Assembly (NCBI GenBank): GCA_000702685.1
Contig: JNJD01000006.1
Span: forward strand, 186,001-250,000
Reading direction: 5' to 3'
From: Lachnospiraceae bacterium AC2028
Lineage (GTDB): Bacteria > Bacillota > Clostridia > Lachnospirales > Lachnospiraceae
DNA length: 64,000 nt
Below the pieces are notes generated by a model. That model worked only from the letters and a program-made list of their open reading frames with translations, did no database searches and was not told the DNA's origin. The position numbers and the translations under genes are program-made. Positions 35,702 to 44,285 of the stretch are shown here, piece by piece (position 1 is the stretch's first letter; each line of letters opens with the position of its first letter).

Positions 35702-36961
35702 TCAGTATTTCCAGTTATTTCTTCCTGCTTCCTTGGCTCTGTAGAGAGCTTCGTCCGCTCTTGCCAGAGTTGATTTGAAATCGGCATCTTCCTTGCTGAA
35801 GAATGCAAATCCCATCGAAGAAGTGATCTTAACATCTTCGGGGAACCCTTCGATCTTAATGGAACGGACGGATTCGAGGATCTTATCCGCTATGGAAGGC
35901 AGGAGTTCTTCCGAAACGTCCTGGAGTATGACTATGAATTCATCTCCGCCCCATCGGATTATCTTATCGGATGATCTGGTACAGTCATGTACGGCGCTGA
36001 CAAACGATCTGAGGACCTTGTCCCCTATCTCATGTCCGTATCCGTCATTAAACTGTTTGAAATGATCGACATCCATCATCAGGATAAGCGTATCCTTCTT
36101 GCCTTCTTTGAATTCATTAAATTCTCTCTCGAGCAGACGGTCCCCGTATAATCTTGAATTGGCTCCTGTCAGAGCATCCCAGTTGAGTTTGTCTTTGAGT
36201 TCGCGGTTCTTCTGCTCATACTCCCTTATGCCAATCCTTCTGTAAACGATCAGGAACAGGAACAGAAGTATCATCCAGGTAAAAACAACAAGCCCCAGGG
36301 TGATCACCTGATATTTAAACACATTATCATGTGCGGTTATTTTATAATGGTCAACATCATCAAGATTTACGCCCATGCATATGATCCAGTCAAATGGCTC
36401 ATAGAGCTTGGCATAGGTTACCTTTTCGGTCACTTCATCCGAATCCAGCTTCTTGAATGCATAATTCTGATAGATCTCTCCGTCTTCAACAATACCCTGA
36501 AGCTCTGTCTCATAGGCTTTCATTCCCATTTGATTGACTTCATTTGTGGACAGATAACAGCCTTCCGTATCCGAAAGATTCGGATGAACCAGTCTTATCG
36601 CATAATCGTCCCCGCCGTTATAATCAAGAACCTTCTGGATCCACATATAGGCTCCGTCAAAATGCTTTTCCTCATAGATCCGCTTATGGGCAATCTCAAG
36701 CATTGCATCTTCCAGCTCGGTTTCATCTGCATCGGGATGAGCGGCAAGGTACTGATCGCATTCACCGTCCAGATAGATAATAAAATTATTAACATACTCA
36801 TAGAGCATGTTCTTCTTGACGGAAAGCGCAGCCTCATACGTCATCTTTGCACTGATATCGGAAACGATCCATGAAAAAGCCGTAATAAGAACTACGGAGA
36901 TCAGAATACCGAGAAGTACAAACAATATGGATCTTTTAACATTATGTTTATTCATTTTCAT
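35702..36961 (-). CDS. Membrane diguanylate cyclase with extracellular sensor domain
   Basis: Makes cyclic di-GMP from two GTP. The 419-residue protein has two membrane helices (about 12-34 and 218-240) bracketing an extracellular Cache-like sensor (about 40-215), followed by a GGDEF domain (about 260-419). The active site reads RWGGDEF (338-342) and is intact; a product-inhibition I-site RSSD (329-332) lies at the proper five-residue distance. Also seen are the DALTGANSR start of the GGDEF fold and MDVDHFKQFND. It is cotranscribed with a membrane protein and a glycosyltransferase, so it may control surface glycan output. The ligand of the sensor is unknown. Confidence 0.93.
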   Translation of the reverse strand: MKMNKHNVKRSILFVLLGILISVVLITAFSWIVSDISAKMTYEAALSVKKNMLYEYVNNFIIYLDGECDQYLAAHPDADETELEDAMLEIAHKRIYEEKHFDGAYMWIQKVLDYNGGDDYAIRLVHPNLSDTEGCYLSTNEVNQMGMKAYETELQGIVEDGEIYQNYAFKKLDSDEVTEKVTYAKLYEPFDWIICMGVNLDDVDHYKITAHDNVFKYQVITLGLVVFTWMILLFLFLIVYRRIGIREYEQKNRELKDKLNWDALTGANSRLYGDRLLEREFNEFKEGKKDTLILMMDVDHFKQFNDGYGHEIGDKVLRSFVSAVHDCTRSSDKIIRWGGDEFIVILQDVSEELLPSIADKILESVRSIKIEGFPEDVKITSSMGFAFFSKEDADFKSTLARADEALYRAKEAGRNNWKY

Positions 36962-36986
36962 GGTTATATGCCTCTCCCCCCGGAGT

Positions 36987-38723
36987 TTAAACCATATTGG
37001 TCACAGCATATTTTCTTATGATCATCTCAGCCCCGCGAATTCCGTCGATGGCTGCGGAGGTTATTCCGCCCGCAAATCCCGCACCTTCACCAAGAGGAAT
37101 TATGCCGCGTATTGATGCCTCAAGACTTTCATCCCTGGGTATCCTTACCGGAGAACTTGTTCTAGATTCAACGCCTGCCATGATGGTTTCGGGTGAATCA
37201 AAACCCGCGATTGTTCTTCCGAACCGGGTCATCCCATCAACAAAAAGCTTATTGATATTATCGTCAAATATGCGTGTCAGATCAGCCCACTCGTACTCAC
37301 CCTTGAACACTGGGGAGACTGTAAACGAGGAAGCAGCTCCGGGTTCACAGTTTGAGTCACAGGGACAGTCCCCCTGACTCAACACAGGATCGACAGCAAA
37401 CGAGGGAGCGGTTTCTGCGTTCACAACTTCGGGGTGAACGGAGGAACCGTCCCCTAGTTCACTGACCTTCTCTTTGAAATCTCCGTACCTCTGCGCCGGA
37501 ATCTTACCGCCCGCAGCTTCGAAGGCTCTTCTTTCAAGACCTCTCTGATACTCTATTCCGGCAAGAGGATGATCGGACGGATAATCGGAAACGGGAATGC
37601 TTACGACTATAGCGGAATTGGCATTCTCCGAATCTCTTCCGCTGTAGCTCATACCGTTTACGACAGTCTCGCCTTCTTCCGATGAAGAATTAACGACATA
37701 ACCTCCGGGACACATGCAGAAAGAAAACACTCCTCTGTCACCGAAATTTGCAGTGAGCTTATAGGGAGATGCACCGAGCACGTCGGCATATTTACAGTCA
37801 CCGTATTGATTCTCATTGATGATTGATTGAGGGTGCTGTACCCTGAAGCCGGCGGCAAAGGGTTTCTGTTCCATCTTAAGTCCGCTGTCATAAAGAGACA
37901 GGTATGTATCCCTTGCGGAATGGCCTATCGCCAGTGCAAGAACAGAGGTCCCTATCTTCTCTGTACTTCCGTCTTTATTTCTTACAATTATCGAAGACAC
38001 GTTTCCACTCTTATCTTCAATGCCCGTAAGACAGGATTCGAATCTGACTTCTCCACCCAGTGCAATGATCTTCTCACGGATGCTCTTAACTATCTGCGGA
38101 AGAATATCCGTTCCGAGATGAGGCATATGGTCGTAAAGTATCTCTTCCGGTGCTCCGTTTTCAACAAAAGTCTTAAGGACTTCGCCTATCCTGCCTTCCT
38201 TATCCTTAATAGATGTAGAAAGCTTTCCGTCGGAAAAAGTTCCGGCTCCGCCCTCACCGAACTGTACATTGCTGTTTGTATCAAGAACACCGGTCTCCCA
38301 GAATCTTTCAACGTCCGCAGCCCTGTCTTCGACACATCTTCCGCGTTCGATAACAAGAGGTTTAAAGCCTGCCTTTGCAAGCTCATAAGCGCAGAAAAGA
38401 CCGGCAGGTCCCATTCCCACAACAACGGGTCTGTCAGTCAGTTCTTCATTTCCGCAATGCGGAAGCACATATTCTTTTTTACGGTAGGAAGATATATTTG
38501 CATTGCGCGAATTTCTCTTAAGAATCTTTTCCTCGTTCACGCAATCCGCCCATACACTGAACACATAGAAAAGTTCGGGCTTTTTTCTGGCATCAAGAGA
38601 TCTTCTTATGATTCCGAACTCATTTATATCAGACGATGAGATCTTAAGTATAGAACAAACAGCCCCCTTAATATCGGGCTGTTTATTACCGACTTTTATT
38701 TTGATCTGATCGATGCGTATCAT
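36987..38723 (-). CDS. NAD(P)/FAD-dependent oxidoreductase with in-frame repeat insertion
   Basis: A 578-residue FAD-binding dehydrogenase-like protein (COG2509 type) of unknown substrate. Seen are the N-terminal region before the dinucleotide motif (VVVGMGPAGLFCAYELAKAG), ERGRCVEDR, FGEGGAGTFSDGKLSTS, FCMCPGGYVVNS and the C-terminal FAD motif SRTSSPVRI...PLGEGAGFAGGITSAA. Between RYGDFKEKVSE and KGEYEWADL (about residues 420-472) lies a Ser/Pro/Cys-rich stretch made of two 25-residue units. In DNA these are tandem 75-bp units, each holding a REP-like hairpin, and they keep the frame open. Relatives known to me are nearer 530 residues and lack this. It is cotranscribed with the flippase and ybeY. 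Confidence 0.9.
   Translation of the reverse strand: MIRIDQIKIKVGNKQPDIKGAVCSILKISSSDINEFGIIRRSLDARKKPELFYVFSVWADCVNEEKILKRNSRNANISSYRKKEYVLPHCGNEELTDRPVVVGMGPAGLFCAYELAKAGFKPLVIERGRCVEDRAADVERFWETGVLDTNSNVQFGEGGAGTFSDGKLSTSIKDKEGRIGEVLKTFVENGAPEEILYDHMPHLGTDILPQIVKSIREKIIALGGEVRFESCLTGIEDKSGNVSSIIVRNKDGSTEKIGTSVLALAIGHSARDTYLSLYDSGLKMEQKPFAAGFRVQHPQSIINENQYGDCKYADVLGASPYKLTANFGDRGVFSFCMCPGGYVVNSSSEEGETVVNGMSYSGRDSENANSAIVVSIPVSDYPSDHPLAGIEYQRGLERRAFEAAGGKIPAQRYGDFKEKVSELGDGSSVHPEVVNAETAPSFAVDPVLSQGDCPCDSNCEPGAASSFTVSPVFKGEYEWADLTRIFDDNINKLFVDGMTRFGRTIAGFDSPETIMAGVESRTSSPVRIPRDESLEASIRGIIPLGEGAGFAGGITSAAIDGIRGAEMIIRKYAVTNMV
37306..37462. repeat. Two 75-bp tandem units with REP-like hairpins inside the oxidoreductase gene
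   Basis: Units 37306-37380 and 37381-37455. Each has a 45-bp coding part (about 65-70% identical between units by eye) and a 30-bp stem-loop. Hairpin A (37352-37382) has arms TTGAGTCA/TGACTCAA around a GGGACAGTCCCCC core; hairpin B (37434-37462) has arms GTGAAC/GTTCAC around GGAACCGTCCCC. The period is a multiple of three, so the reading frame is kept. The core is the same as in the repeats at 10.9 kb and 63.9 kb. Confidence 0.85.
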
Positions 38724-38724
38724 C

Positions 38725-40296
38725 TTACAAAACTTTCAAAATCTGACCAAGGCTGTAAAGAAGTCCTCCGAAGGGCATAAGCTTAAGTTCATATTCCGTA
38801 TAATTTCTGAGAAGAAGAAGTACGGAATGATAAATGATAAGTCCGATAGGAATACAAAGACACAGTGTGAACAGATTGCCAAGATGAGGAGCTGCCGCAT
38901 TTGTAATAAGCAGAAGCGCTATGGCCGTAACAGCACCGGATACGATCGGAAGAAGAACATTTCTAAGCGGATCGAATACCATGCTCATACGAATATATGT
39001 GATCACGCACCATATAGACATTCCGACTATTGAATAGATAAGAACGGAAAGCATAAGTGTCCTGTAGACGGAATGTCCGCCGGAACTGAGCCTGACCGTA
39101 AGAAGACCTGCAAATCCCGCAGCTGCATCGGCGATCATTCTCGGAATACGGTCATCCCTCATTGCGCAGAGATGATCACAGAACCAGTACATTACAAAAG
39201 CAACAGATGCGACAAGCATAAGTATCAGTTCGGTCGTAAGTGAAAGCCCGGCTTCGGAAAGCAGAACCTTGGACAAAAGTTTGGATCCCGAAGCAAAAAA
39301 TGCGGTAAAGAAAACTGCGGTGATAACAACAATATGGATACCGAAATCAAAGAACGCTCTTGAAGATCCCTTTTCATTCTTGCGTACGCTTCCGACCCAG
39401 TTGATGGCCGCGCTTGTTCCGCAGAACATAGAAAGAATGACGGATACCGAAAATGGAATGATCAGCATGCTTACCGATATTCCTATGCTCACGGCATCAC
39501 TTGCGATCATGATGCAAGCAAACAGGAGCAGGCAGAAGAACATTCCGTGAAGCATGCTTCCAAGACGTCTTCTCCAAAGCGTAAAGAAGATATATCCTAT
39601 CCTGTCCTTGCCGGAGAAAGCATCATGCTCTCCCACGCTCTTCATCTTCAGTCCGAGTCTTACAATGAACATGAAAAAGAAAACGAAAGCCTCGGCTATA
39701 CAGAATCCGATAAACAGACCGGCTGCGGCATAGATAAATTTTATATCTTCATCCATAAGGATCTGTCCCGCAATGAATCCCGTGTCATACATGGACTTCA
39801 TAAAAAGCAGACCCGAACCGATCCTGAGAATCTCCCTGAGAATATATGTGATGCAGATTGCCCTGTCTCCCGAAGAGACCGAAGCATACCCGTAAAAATA
39901 TTCATTGATCATACGAAAGAAGAAATAAAGGCCGAGGTAGAATCCGAGAAATCTGCCCTTGGGAAGCCCGAAGAAATCACTCATCGAATAATAAGTGACA
40001 ACGCAGCACAAAACCGCACCAAGGAGTCCCGCAACAAACTGGTTTACAAGACATACGGAAAGTATCGTTCCGGCATTGCTCTTCTGTCCCTTGGATAATC
40101 TGGATCTTATCATTCTGGACATGACATCGGAAAAACCTTCACCGAGCACCATCCATATAAGAGTGCACACAAGATATGCACTTACAAGATATCCGACTCC
40201 CGTATCGCTTAAAAAGAATCTGTATAAATATAGAGAAAGCACAGAGATCAGAAGTGATATGAGTGCTGTTTTTTTCTTGATAATAAATATTTTCAT
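38725..40296 (-). CDS. Polysaccharide flippase-like membrane protein (MATE/MVF type)
   Basis: A 523-residue integral membrane protein with about 12-14 hydrophobic segments. The N-terminal pattern (SVLSLYLYRFFLSDTGVGYL...GEGFSDVMSRMI) and the even spread of helices resemble lipid-linked oligosaccharide or polysaccharide exporters of the MOP superfamily, such as Wzx or SpoVB relatives. Many Cys and Met residues occur in the helices. It starts at the ybeY stop (TGATG) with GAGAGGTG before it, and is followed within 1 bp by the oxidoreductase gene. No glycan cluster is directly adjacent, so the cargo is unknown; the family call is moderate. Confidence 0.6.
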   Translation of the reverse strand: MKIFIIKKKTALISLLISVLSLYLYRFFLSDTGVGYLVSAYLVCTLIWMVLGEGFSDVMSRMIRSRLSKGQKSNAGTILSVCLVNQFVAGLLGAVLCCVVTYYSMSDFFGLPKGRFLGFYLGLYFFFRMINEYFYGYASVSSGDRAICITYILREILRIGSGLLFMKSMYDTGFIAGQILMDEDIKFIYAAAGLFIGFCIAEAFVFFFMFIVRLGLKMKSVGEHDAFSGKDRIGYIFFTLWRRRLGSMLHGMFFCLLLFACIMIASDAVSIGISVSMLIIPFSVSVILSMFCGTSAAINWVGSVRKNEKGSSRAFFDFGIHIVVITAVFFTAFFASGSKLLSKVLLSEAGLSLTTELILMLVASVAFVMYWFCDHLCAMRDDRIPRMIADAAAGFAGLLTVRLSSGGHSVYRTLMLSVLIYSIVGMSIWCVITYIRMSMVFDPLRNVLLPIVSGAVTAIALLLITNAAAPHLGNLFTLCLCIPIGLIIYHSVLLLLRNYTEYELKLMPFGGLLYSLGQILKVL

Positions 40297-40802
40297 CAGT
40301 CACCTCTCGTAATGCCAAGGGATTCAAGTACGGCTTCCTGTTTGGAGAACATGACCTTCTCTTCTTCTTCGGTCATATGATCGTAGCCGCACAGATGAAG
40401 ACAGCTGTGTGCAAGTAAAAATGCCATTTCCCTCTTAACGCTGTGTCCGTATTCTTCAGCCTGTGAGAATATACGGTCTGCATTAAGAACAATATCCCCG
40501 AGTACAAGTTCGCCGCTTTCGGGATCCATGCAGTCTGCTTTTCTATCATCGGATATATCAAAATCGGAAGGCTTATCGAAATCCAGTCCGGGAAAAGAAA
40601 GAACATCCGTAGCGGAATCTATTCCCCTGTATGAGGCATTGAGTTCCCTTATCCCTTCCGAATCCGTGATTATAACATTTACGCATGAAGCATCGGTAGG
40701 AGCCCCCTCCGATGAAAAGGCGCGTTCACATACCGTCCTTATGAGTTCCGATGCATCGAATCCGAAATCGGCATCGGTTTCATTTTCAACGAAGAAAGTC
40801 AT
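40296..40802 (-). CDS. ybeY: Endoribonuclease YbeY (16S rRNA maturation)
   Basis: Zinc-dependent RNase that takes part in 16S rRNA 3'-end maturation and ribosome quality control. The 168-residue protein has SATDVLSFP and the zinc motif HSCLHLCGYDH (His, three residues, His, five residues, His), where the first position after His is Ser rather than the usual Gly. It overlaps the 3' end of the degenerate PgpH gene by 17 bp, with GAGGAG inside that gene as ribosome binding site. The order phoH, pgpH-like, ybeY is the standard Firmicute arrangement. Confidence 0.95.
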   Translation of the reverse strand: MTFFVENETDADFGFDASELIRTVCERAFSSEGAPTDASCVNVIITDSEGIRELNASYRGIDSATDVLSFPGLDFDKPSDFDISDDRKADCMDPESGELVLGDIVLNADRIFSQAEEYGHSVKREMAFLLAHSCLHLCGYDHMTEEEEKVMFSKQEAVLESLGITRGD

Positions 40803-41997
40803 AATAGAGCTTCTCCTCTTTGAATATCTTCTTCATTTCCGTGATGTCGGAAAAAGTGATATCACAATCATCAAATGTTCCCTTTTTGATGAATCTGTCG
40901 AATACGGCATCGATCAGTCTTGACGTATCGATATCGGCATCTTTGTCTTTTTCGAAGACAGCCATGACAGCCATTACCACAGTCTTGGAACATACAAGCA
41001 CCGCTGCTTCCTTAGACGAAAGAGAGATGCCGGGATTCTTGATATAAGCGGTATATTCATCAAGAATGAACCTCAGAGCATTCGTAAACTGCATATCGTC
41101 ATAAAAATCTTCTCTCGAATTCTTTTCCGAAGGAGTCAGTTCATGATAGTATCCGGCACATTTTACAATATCGGTATCGAGTCCGAGCGTAGCCGCAATA
41201 CGGTCACAGAAATATGCGGTATGCAGGCTGACCATATACTTTTTCGGATCTTCGGACTTAAGATTCAGAAGTGTCTCACTTTCGGTATCACAGAGCGTCT
41301 GGTACAGATCGGAATACCTGTACATTATCAGTGTAGAATATCCTCTGAATGCGGAATAGATGACTATAAGTCCGATAAGACAGTTTGCAAGCGGCAGATA
41401 GAAAAGCTGTATCTCCGGTCTGGAATTGATCGTAAGGATGATACCGCACATTTCGCAAACCACAAGACAGCAGGATGAAAGAAATGCCGGATAAGCAAAT
41501 CTCATCTCCGGTCCGAGGGGTAAAAATACGATGACCGAAAATACGCCGCTCACAAGATAGATGAAAAATACGATCACTCCGCATCCGGAAACAAGCGTAG
41601 TTCCGGCAAGAAGGAGGGATGCGATTACAATACCGATCTCGGGTGTTGAAAAAAGCGAGAGCACAACAAAAAGCGGAACGAAAACCCACATTGTATTGGG
41701 GAAAGATGAAAACAGTACGGACAAAAGCATGCTCAGGAAAAGAACCACGCGGAATCTCTTTTCCGCAGCTACAGAAATATCGGGATCCGTATCGGACAGC
41801 GGATAAAACTTTCTGATGCATAACGAGACGGTTCCGCCTATGATGATCGAAAAAACAGCCAGCTGAATAAGCTCGGCGGTATCCTTACCGGAGAGATATC
41901 CTTTTCCGGTAAGAAGCAGAGCATACACAAGCGTAAAAAGAATACCGAACGCTTTAAGACCTGTGCTTTTTGTCTGTGTTCTTTCTTCTGTTCTCAT
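40786..41997 (-). CDS. Degenerate PgpH-type (7TM-HD) protein lacking catalytic ligands
   Basis: Occupies the slot of PgpH/YqfF, the membrane c-di-AMP phosphodiesterase, between phoH and ybeY. The 403-residue protein has about eight membrane segments (10-225) and a C-terminal region matching the PgpH HD domain: SLHTAYFCDRIAATLG, AGYYHELTPSE and SSKEAAVLVCSKTVV followed by KGTFDDCDITFSDI, which parallels the GQFDECDLTL ending of PgpH. The HD pair is HE (285-286), the later metal ligand Asp of the LADSVEAA motif is Lys338, and the segment with the second His pair is missing. The extracellular 7TMR-HDED domain is also absent. Phosphodiesterase activity is not expected; it may be a regulator. It overlaps phoH by 44 bp. 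Confidence 0.8.
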   Translation of the reverse strand: MRTEERTQTKSTGLKAFGILFTLVYALLLTGKGYLSGKDTAELIQLAVFSIIIGGTVSLCIRKFYPLSDTDPDISVAAEKRFRVVLFLSMLLSVLFSSFPNTMWVFVPLFVVLSLFSTPEIGIVIASLLLAGTTLVSGCGVIVFFIYLVSGVFSVIVFLPLGPEMRFAYPAFLSSCCLVVCEMCGIILTINSRPEIQLFYLPLANCLIGLIVIYSAFRGYSTLIMYRYSDLYQTLCDTESETLLNLKSEDPKKYMVSLHTAYFCDRIAATLGLDTDIVKCAGYYHELTPSEKNSREDFYDDMQFTNALRFILDEYTAYIKNPGISLSSKEAAVLVCSKTVVMAVMAVFEKDKDADIDTSRLIDAVFDRFIKKGTFDDCDITFSDITEMKKIFKEEKLYYDFLR

Positions 41998-42940
41998 AAT
42001 CTTCGTAACGTTTTACTATCTTCTGAACGAGAGGATGTCTTACAACATCCTTACTGGTCAGATAGCAGAATGCGATCTCATCCATTCCGCTGAGAACCTT
42101 CGTTGCCACATCAAGTCCGCTGACGGTTCCGGGTGCCAGATCCTTCTGAGTGGCGTCACCGGTCACAACAACCTTGGAGCCGAAGCCTATTCTTGTAAGG
42201 AACATCTTCATCTGGGCGGGTGTGGTGTTCTGTGCTTCATCCAGTATTATGAAAGCATTATCGAGTGTTCTTCCTCTCATATATGCAAGCGGTGCGACTT
42301 CGATAAGACCCTTTTCCATATTTACGCTGAATTTTTCGGGTCCCATTATCTGAAACAGTGCATCATAGAGAGGTCTGAGATAGGGATCGACCTTGCTCTG
42401 AAGATCGCCGGGAAGAAATCCGAGCTTTTCACCGGCTTCAATCGCAGGCCTTGTAAGGATGATCCTTCCGACTTCCTCATTCTTGAAAGCTGTAATGGCC
42501 ATCGCCATGGCAAGATAAGTCTTTCCTGTTCCGGCGGGACCTATTCCGAAAGTGATCATCTTATCCCTGATGGATGAGACATACTGTTTCTGACCCAGAG
42601 TCTTGGGAAAAACCGGTTTGCCCGCTGCTGTATGGCAGATCTGATCGGTCAGAGTCTCACTGAGAACACCGCCGTTATTATCGGACGCTTCTTCAATTGC
42701 GTAATCTACACTTTGTTCTTCCAAATTTCCCACTTTTCCGGTGTAATCCTTCAGATCCATTATCACCGACATAGCCCTGGAGGCATTGTCTTCACTTCCG
42801 TATACATACAGATAACCGTTTCTGGAAACAACTCTTACTTTCATCGAAGATTCGATCTTCTTGATGTATGCATCTCTCATTCCGAAGATGCCGCGCATTT
42901 CCTCATCGGTAAGTTCTGCTTTAAGAGATATCTCTTCCAT
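41954..42940 (-). CDS. phoH: PhoH-like ATPase
   Basis: Cytoplasmic P-loop protein of the PhoH family, often tied to RNA metabolism and cotranscribed with ybeY. The 328-residue protein has an N-terminal KH-like region (about 1-70), KQYVSSIRDKMITFGIGPAGTGKTYLAMA (Walker A GPAGTGKT), RPAIEAGEKLGFLPGDL, the Walker B stretch FIILDEAQNTTPAQMKMF and VVTGDATQKDL. AAAGGATC precedes the ATG. It lies between the pyrimidine nucleoside phosphorylase gene (10 bp before) and the PgpH-like gene. Confidence 0.95.
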   Translation of the reverse strand: MEEISLKAELTDEEMRGIFGMRDAYIKKIESSMKVRVVSRNGYLYVYGSEDNASRAMSVIMDLKDYTGKVGNLEEQSVDYAIEEASDNNGGVLSETLTDQICHTAAGKPVFPKTLGQKQYVSSIRDKMITFGIGPAGTGKTYLAMAMAITAFKNEEVGRIILTRPAIEAGEKLGFLPGDLQSKVDPYLRPLYDALFQIMGPEKFSVNMEKGLIEVAPLAYMRGRTLDNAFIILDEAQNTTPAQMKMFLTRIGFGSKVVVTGDATQKDLAPGTVSGLDVATKVLSGMDEIAFCYLTSKDVVRHPLVQKIVKRYEDYENRRKNTDKKHRS

Positions 42941-42950
42941 TCACGATCCT

Positions 42951-44255
42951 TTATCTTATGACTTCCTTGATAAGCTTCTGTGCTTCGGGTGCATTATCGG
43001 AATATTCATAAGATCCCTTTAATTTATCAAGTGCGGACTCAAGGTTCTTCTCATCGTTATAATATACATATGCAAGTTCATCACCTGCAGTGACCTTGGA
43101 GCCAACCTTCTTCAAAAGTTCTATTCCTACGCTCAGATCAATTACATCTTCCTTGGATGCTCTTCCGCCGCCGAGCATCATGCAGCTTACTCCTACGCTG
43201 TCACATACAATCCGGGAGATATATCCGCTCTTTTCGGCGGTGATCACTTTCTTTTTATCTGCGATCTTAAGAAGTGACGTGTCATAAACCTGTGCGGGAT
43301 CTCCGCCCTGAGCCTTTACGAATTCCGCAAGTTTATCAAGCGCTCTTCCGCTTTCTATCACATCATCTATCATCTTAAGCGCTTCATCTTCGGATGATGC
43401 CTTGCCACCGAGCATGATCATATATGTAGCAAGTGTCTTTACAAGAAGTGTGAAATCCTCGGGTCCCTTGCCGCGAAGAGTATCTATCGCTTCAATGACT
43501 TCAAGAGCATTTCCGACTTTTCTTCCGAGAGGCTGGTCCATATCGCTGATCACGGCGACCATCTTACGGCCCGCGCCCTTTCCGATCGTGACCATCTCCT
43601 CAGCAAGAGCCTTGGAATCTTCGAAGGTCTTCATGAATGCGCCGCTTCCGGTCTTGACGTCAAGTACTATGGCATCGGCACCTGCCGCAAGCTTCTTACT
43701 CATGATCGAGCTTGCGATAAGTGACATATTCTCTACGGTTGCGGTGACATCCCTGAGTGCATAGAGCTTCTTGTCCGCAGGTGCAAGATCTGCGGTCTGT
43801 CCCATAAGAGATATGCCGATATCATTGACATTCTTAATGAATGTTTCGGTGGGTATGGAAACATTGAAACCGTTAAAGCTTTCAAGCTTATCTATGGTTC
43901 CTCCCGTATGTCCGAGTCCCCTTCCGCTCATCTTGGCGATGGGAACACCGCATGCAGCAACGATGGGAGTAAGGGCAATGGATGTCTTATCTCCGACGCC
44001 TCCGGTAGAATGCTTATCAACCTTGATGCCGTTAATTGCCGACAGATCGAGCTTGTCACCGGAATCCGCCATGACATTCGTAAGTGTCAGGGTCTCCCTT
44101 TCATTCATGCCTCTGAAATAGATAGCCATCATAAGGGCAGAAACCTGATAATCGGGGATCTCACCTTTCGTATATCCGTTCACGAAAAAAGAGATCTCTT
44201 CGTCGGTAAGCTCGTTACCGTCTCTTTTTGAGGCAATGATGTCAACCATTCTCAT
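42951..44255 (-). CDS. pdp: Pyrimidine-nucleoside phosphorylase
   Basis: Cleaves uridine, thymidine or deoxyuridine with phosphate in nucleoside salvage. The 434-residue protein begins MRMVDIIASKRDGNELTDEE and carries DKHSTGGVGDKTSIALTPIVA, MSGRGLGHTGGTIDKLES (the phosphorylase signature), and LDVKTGSGAFMKT. GAAAGGAG is found before the ATG at 44255. It cannot be separated from strict thymidine phosphorylase (DeoA) by eye; the Firmicute context favours Pdp. It lies 30 bp after nth. Confidence 0.93.
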   Translation of the reverse strand: MRMVDIIASKRDGNELTDEEISFFVNGYTKGEIPDYQVSALMMAIYFRGMNERETLTLTNVMADSGDKLDLSAINGIKVDKHSTGGVGDKTSIALTPIVAACGVPIAKMSGRGLGHTGGTIDKLESFNGFNVSIPTETFIKNVNDIGISLMGQTADLAPADKKLYALRDVTATVENMSLIASSIMSKKLAAGADAIVLDVKTGSGAFMKTFEDSKALAEEMVTIGKGAGRKMVAVISDMDQPLGRKVGNALEVIEAIDTLRGKGPEDFTLLVKTLATYMIMLGGKASSEDEALKMIDDVIESGRALDKLAEFVKAQGGDPAQVYDTSLLKIADKKKVITAEKSGYISRIVCDSVGVSCMMLGGGRASKEDVIDLSVGIELLKKVGSKVTAGDELAYVYYNDEKNLESALDKLKGSYEYSDNAPEAQKLIKEVIR

Positions 44256-44285
44256 AACTGAAATCTCCTTTCGATAAAACCGTTT

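Noticed and set aside
36987-38723. Frameshift or assembly error in the oxidoreductase because of the odd segment
   Set aside because: The frame is continuous, the family motifs on both sides are in register, and the 75-bp period explains the extra length.
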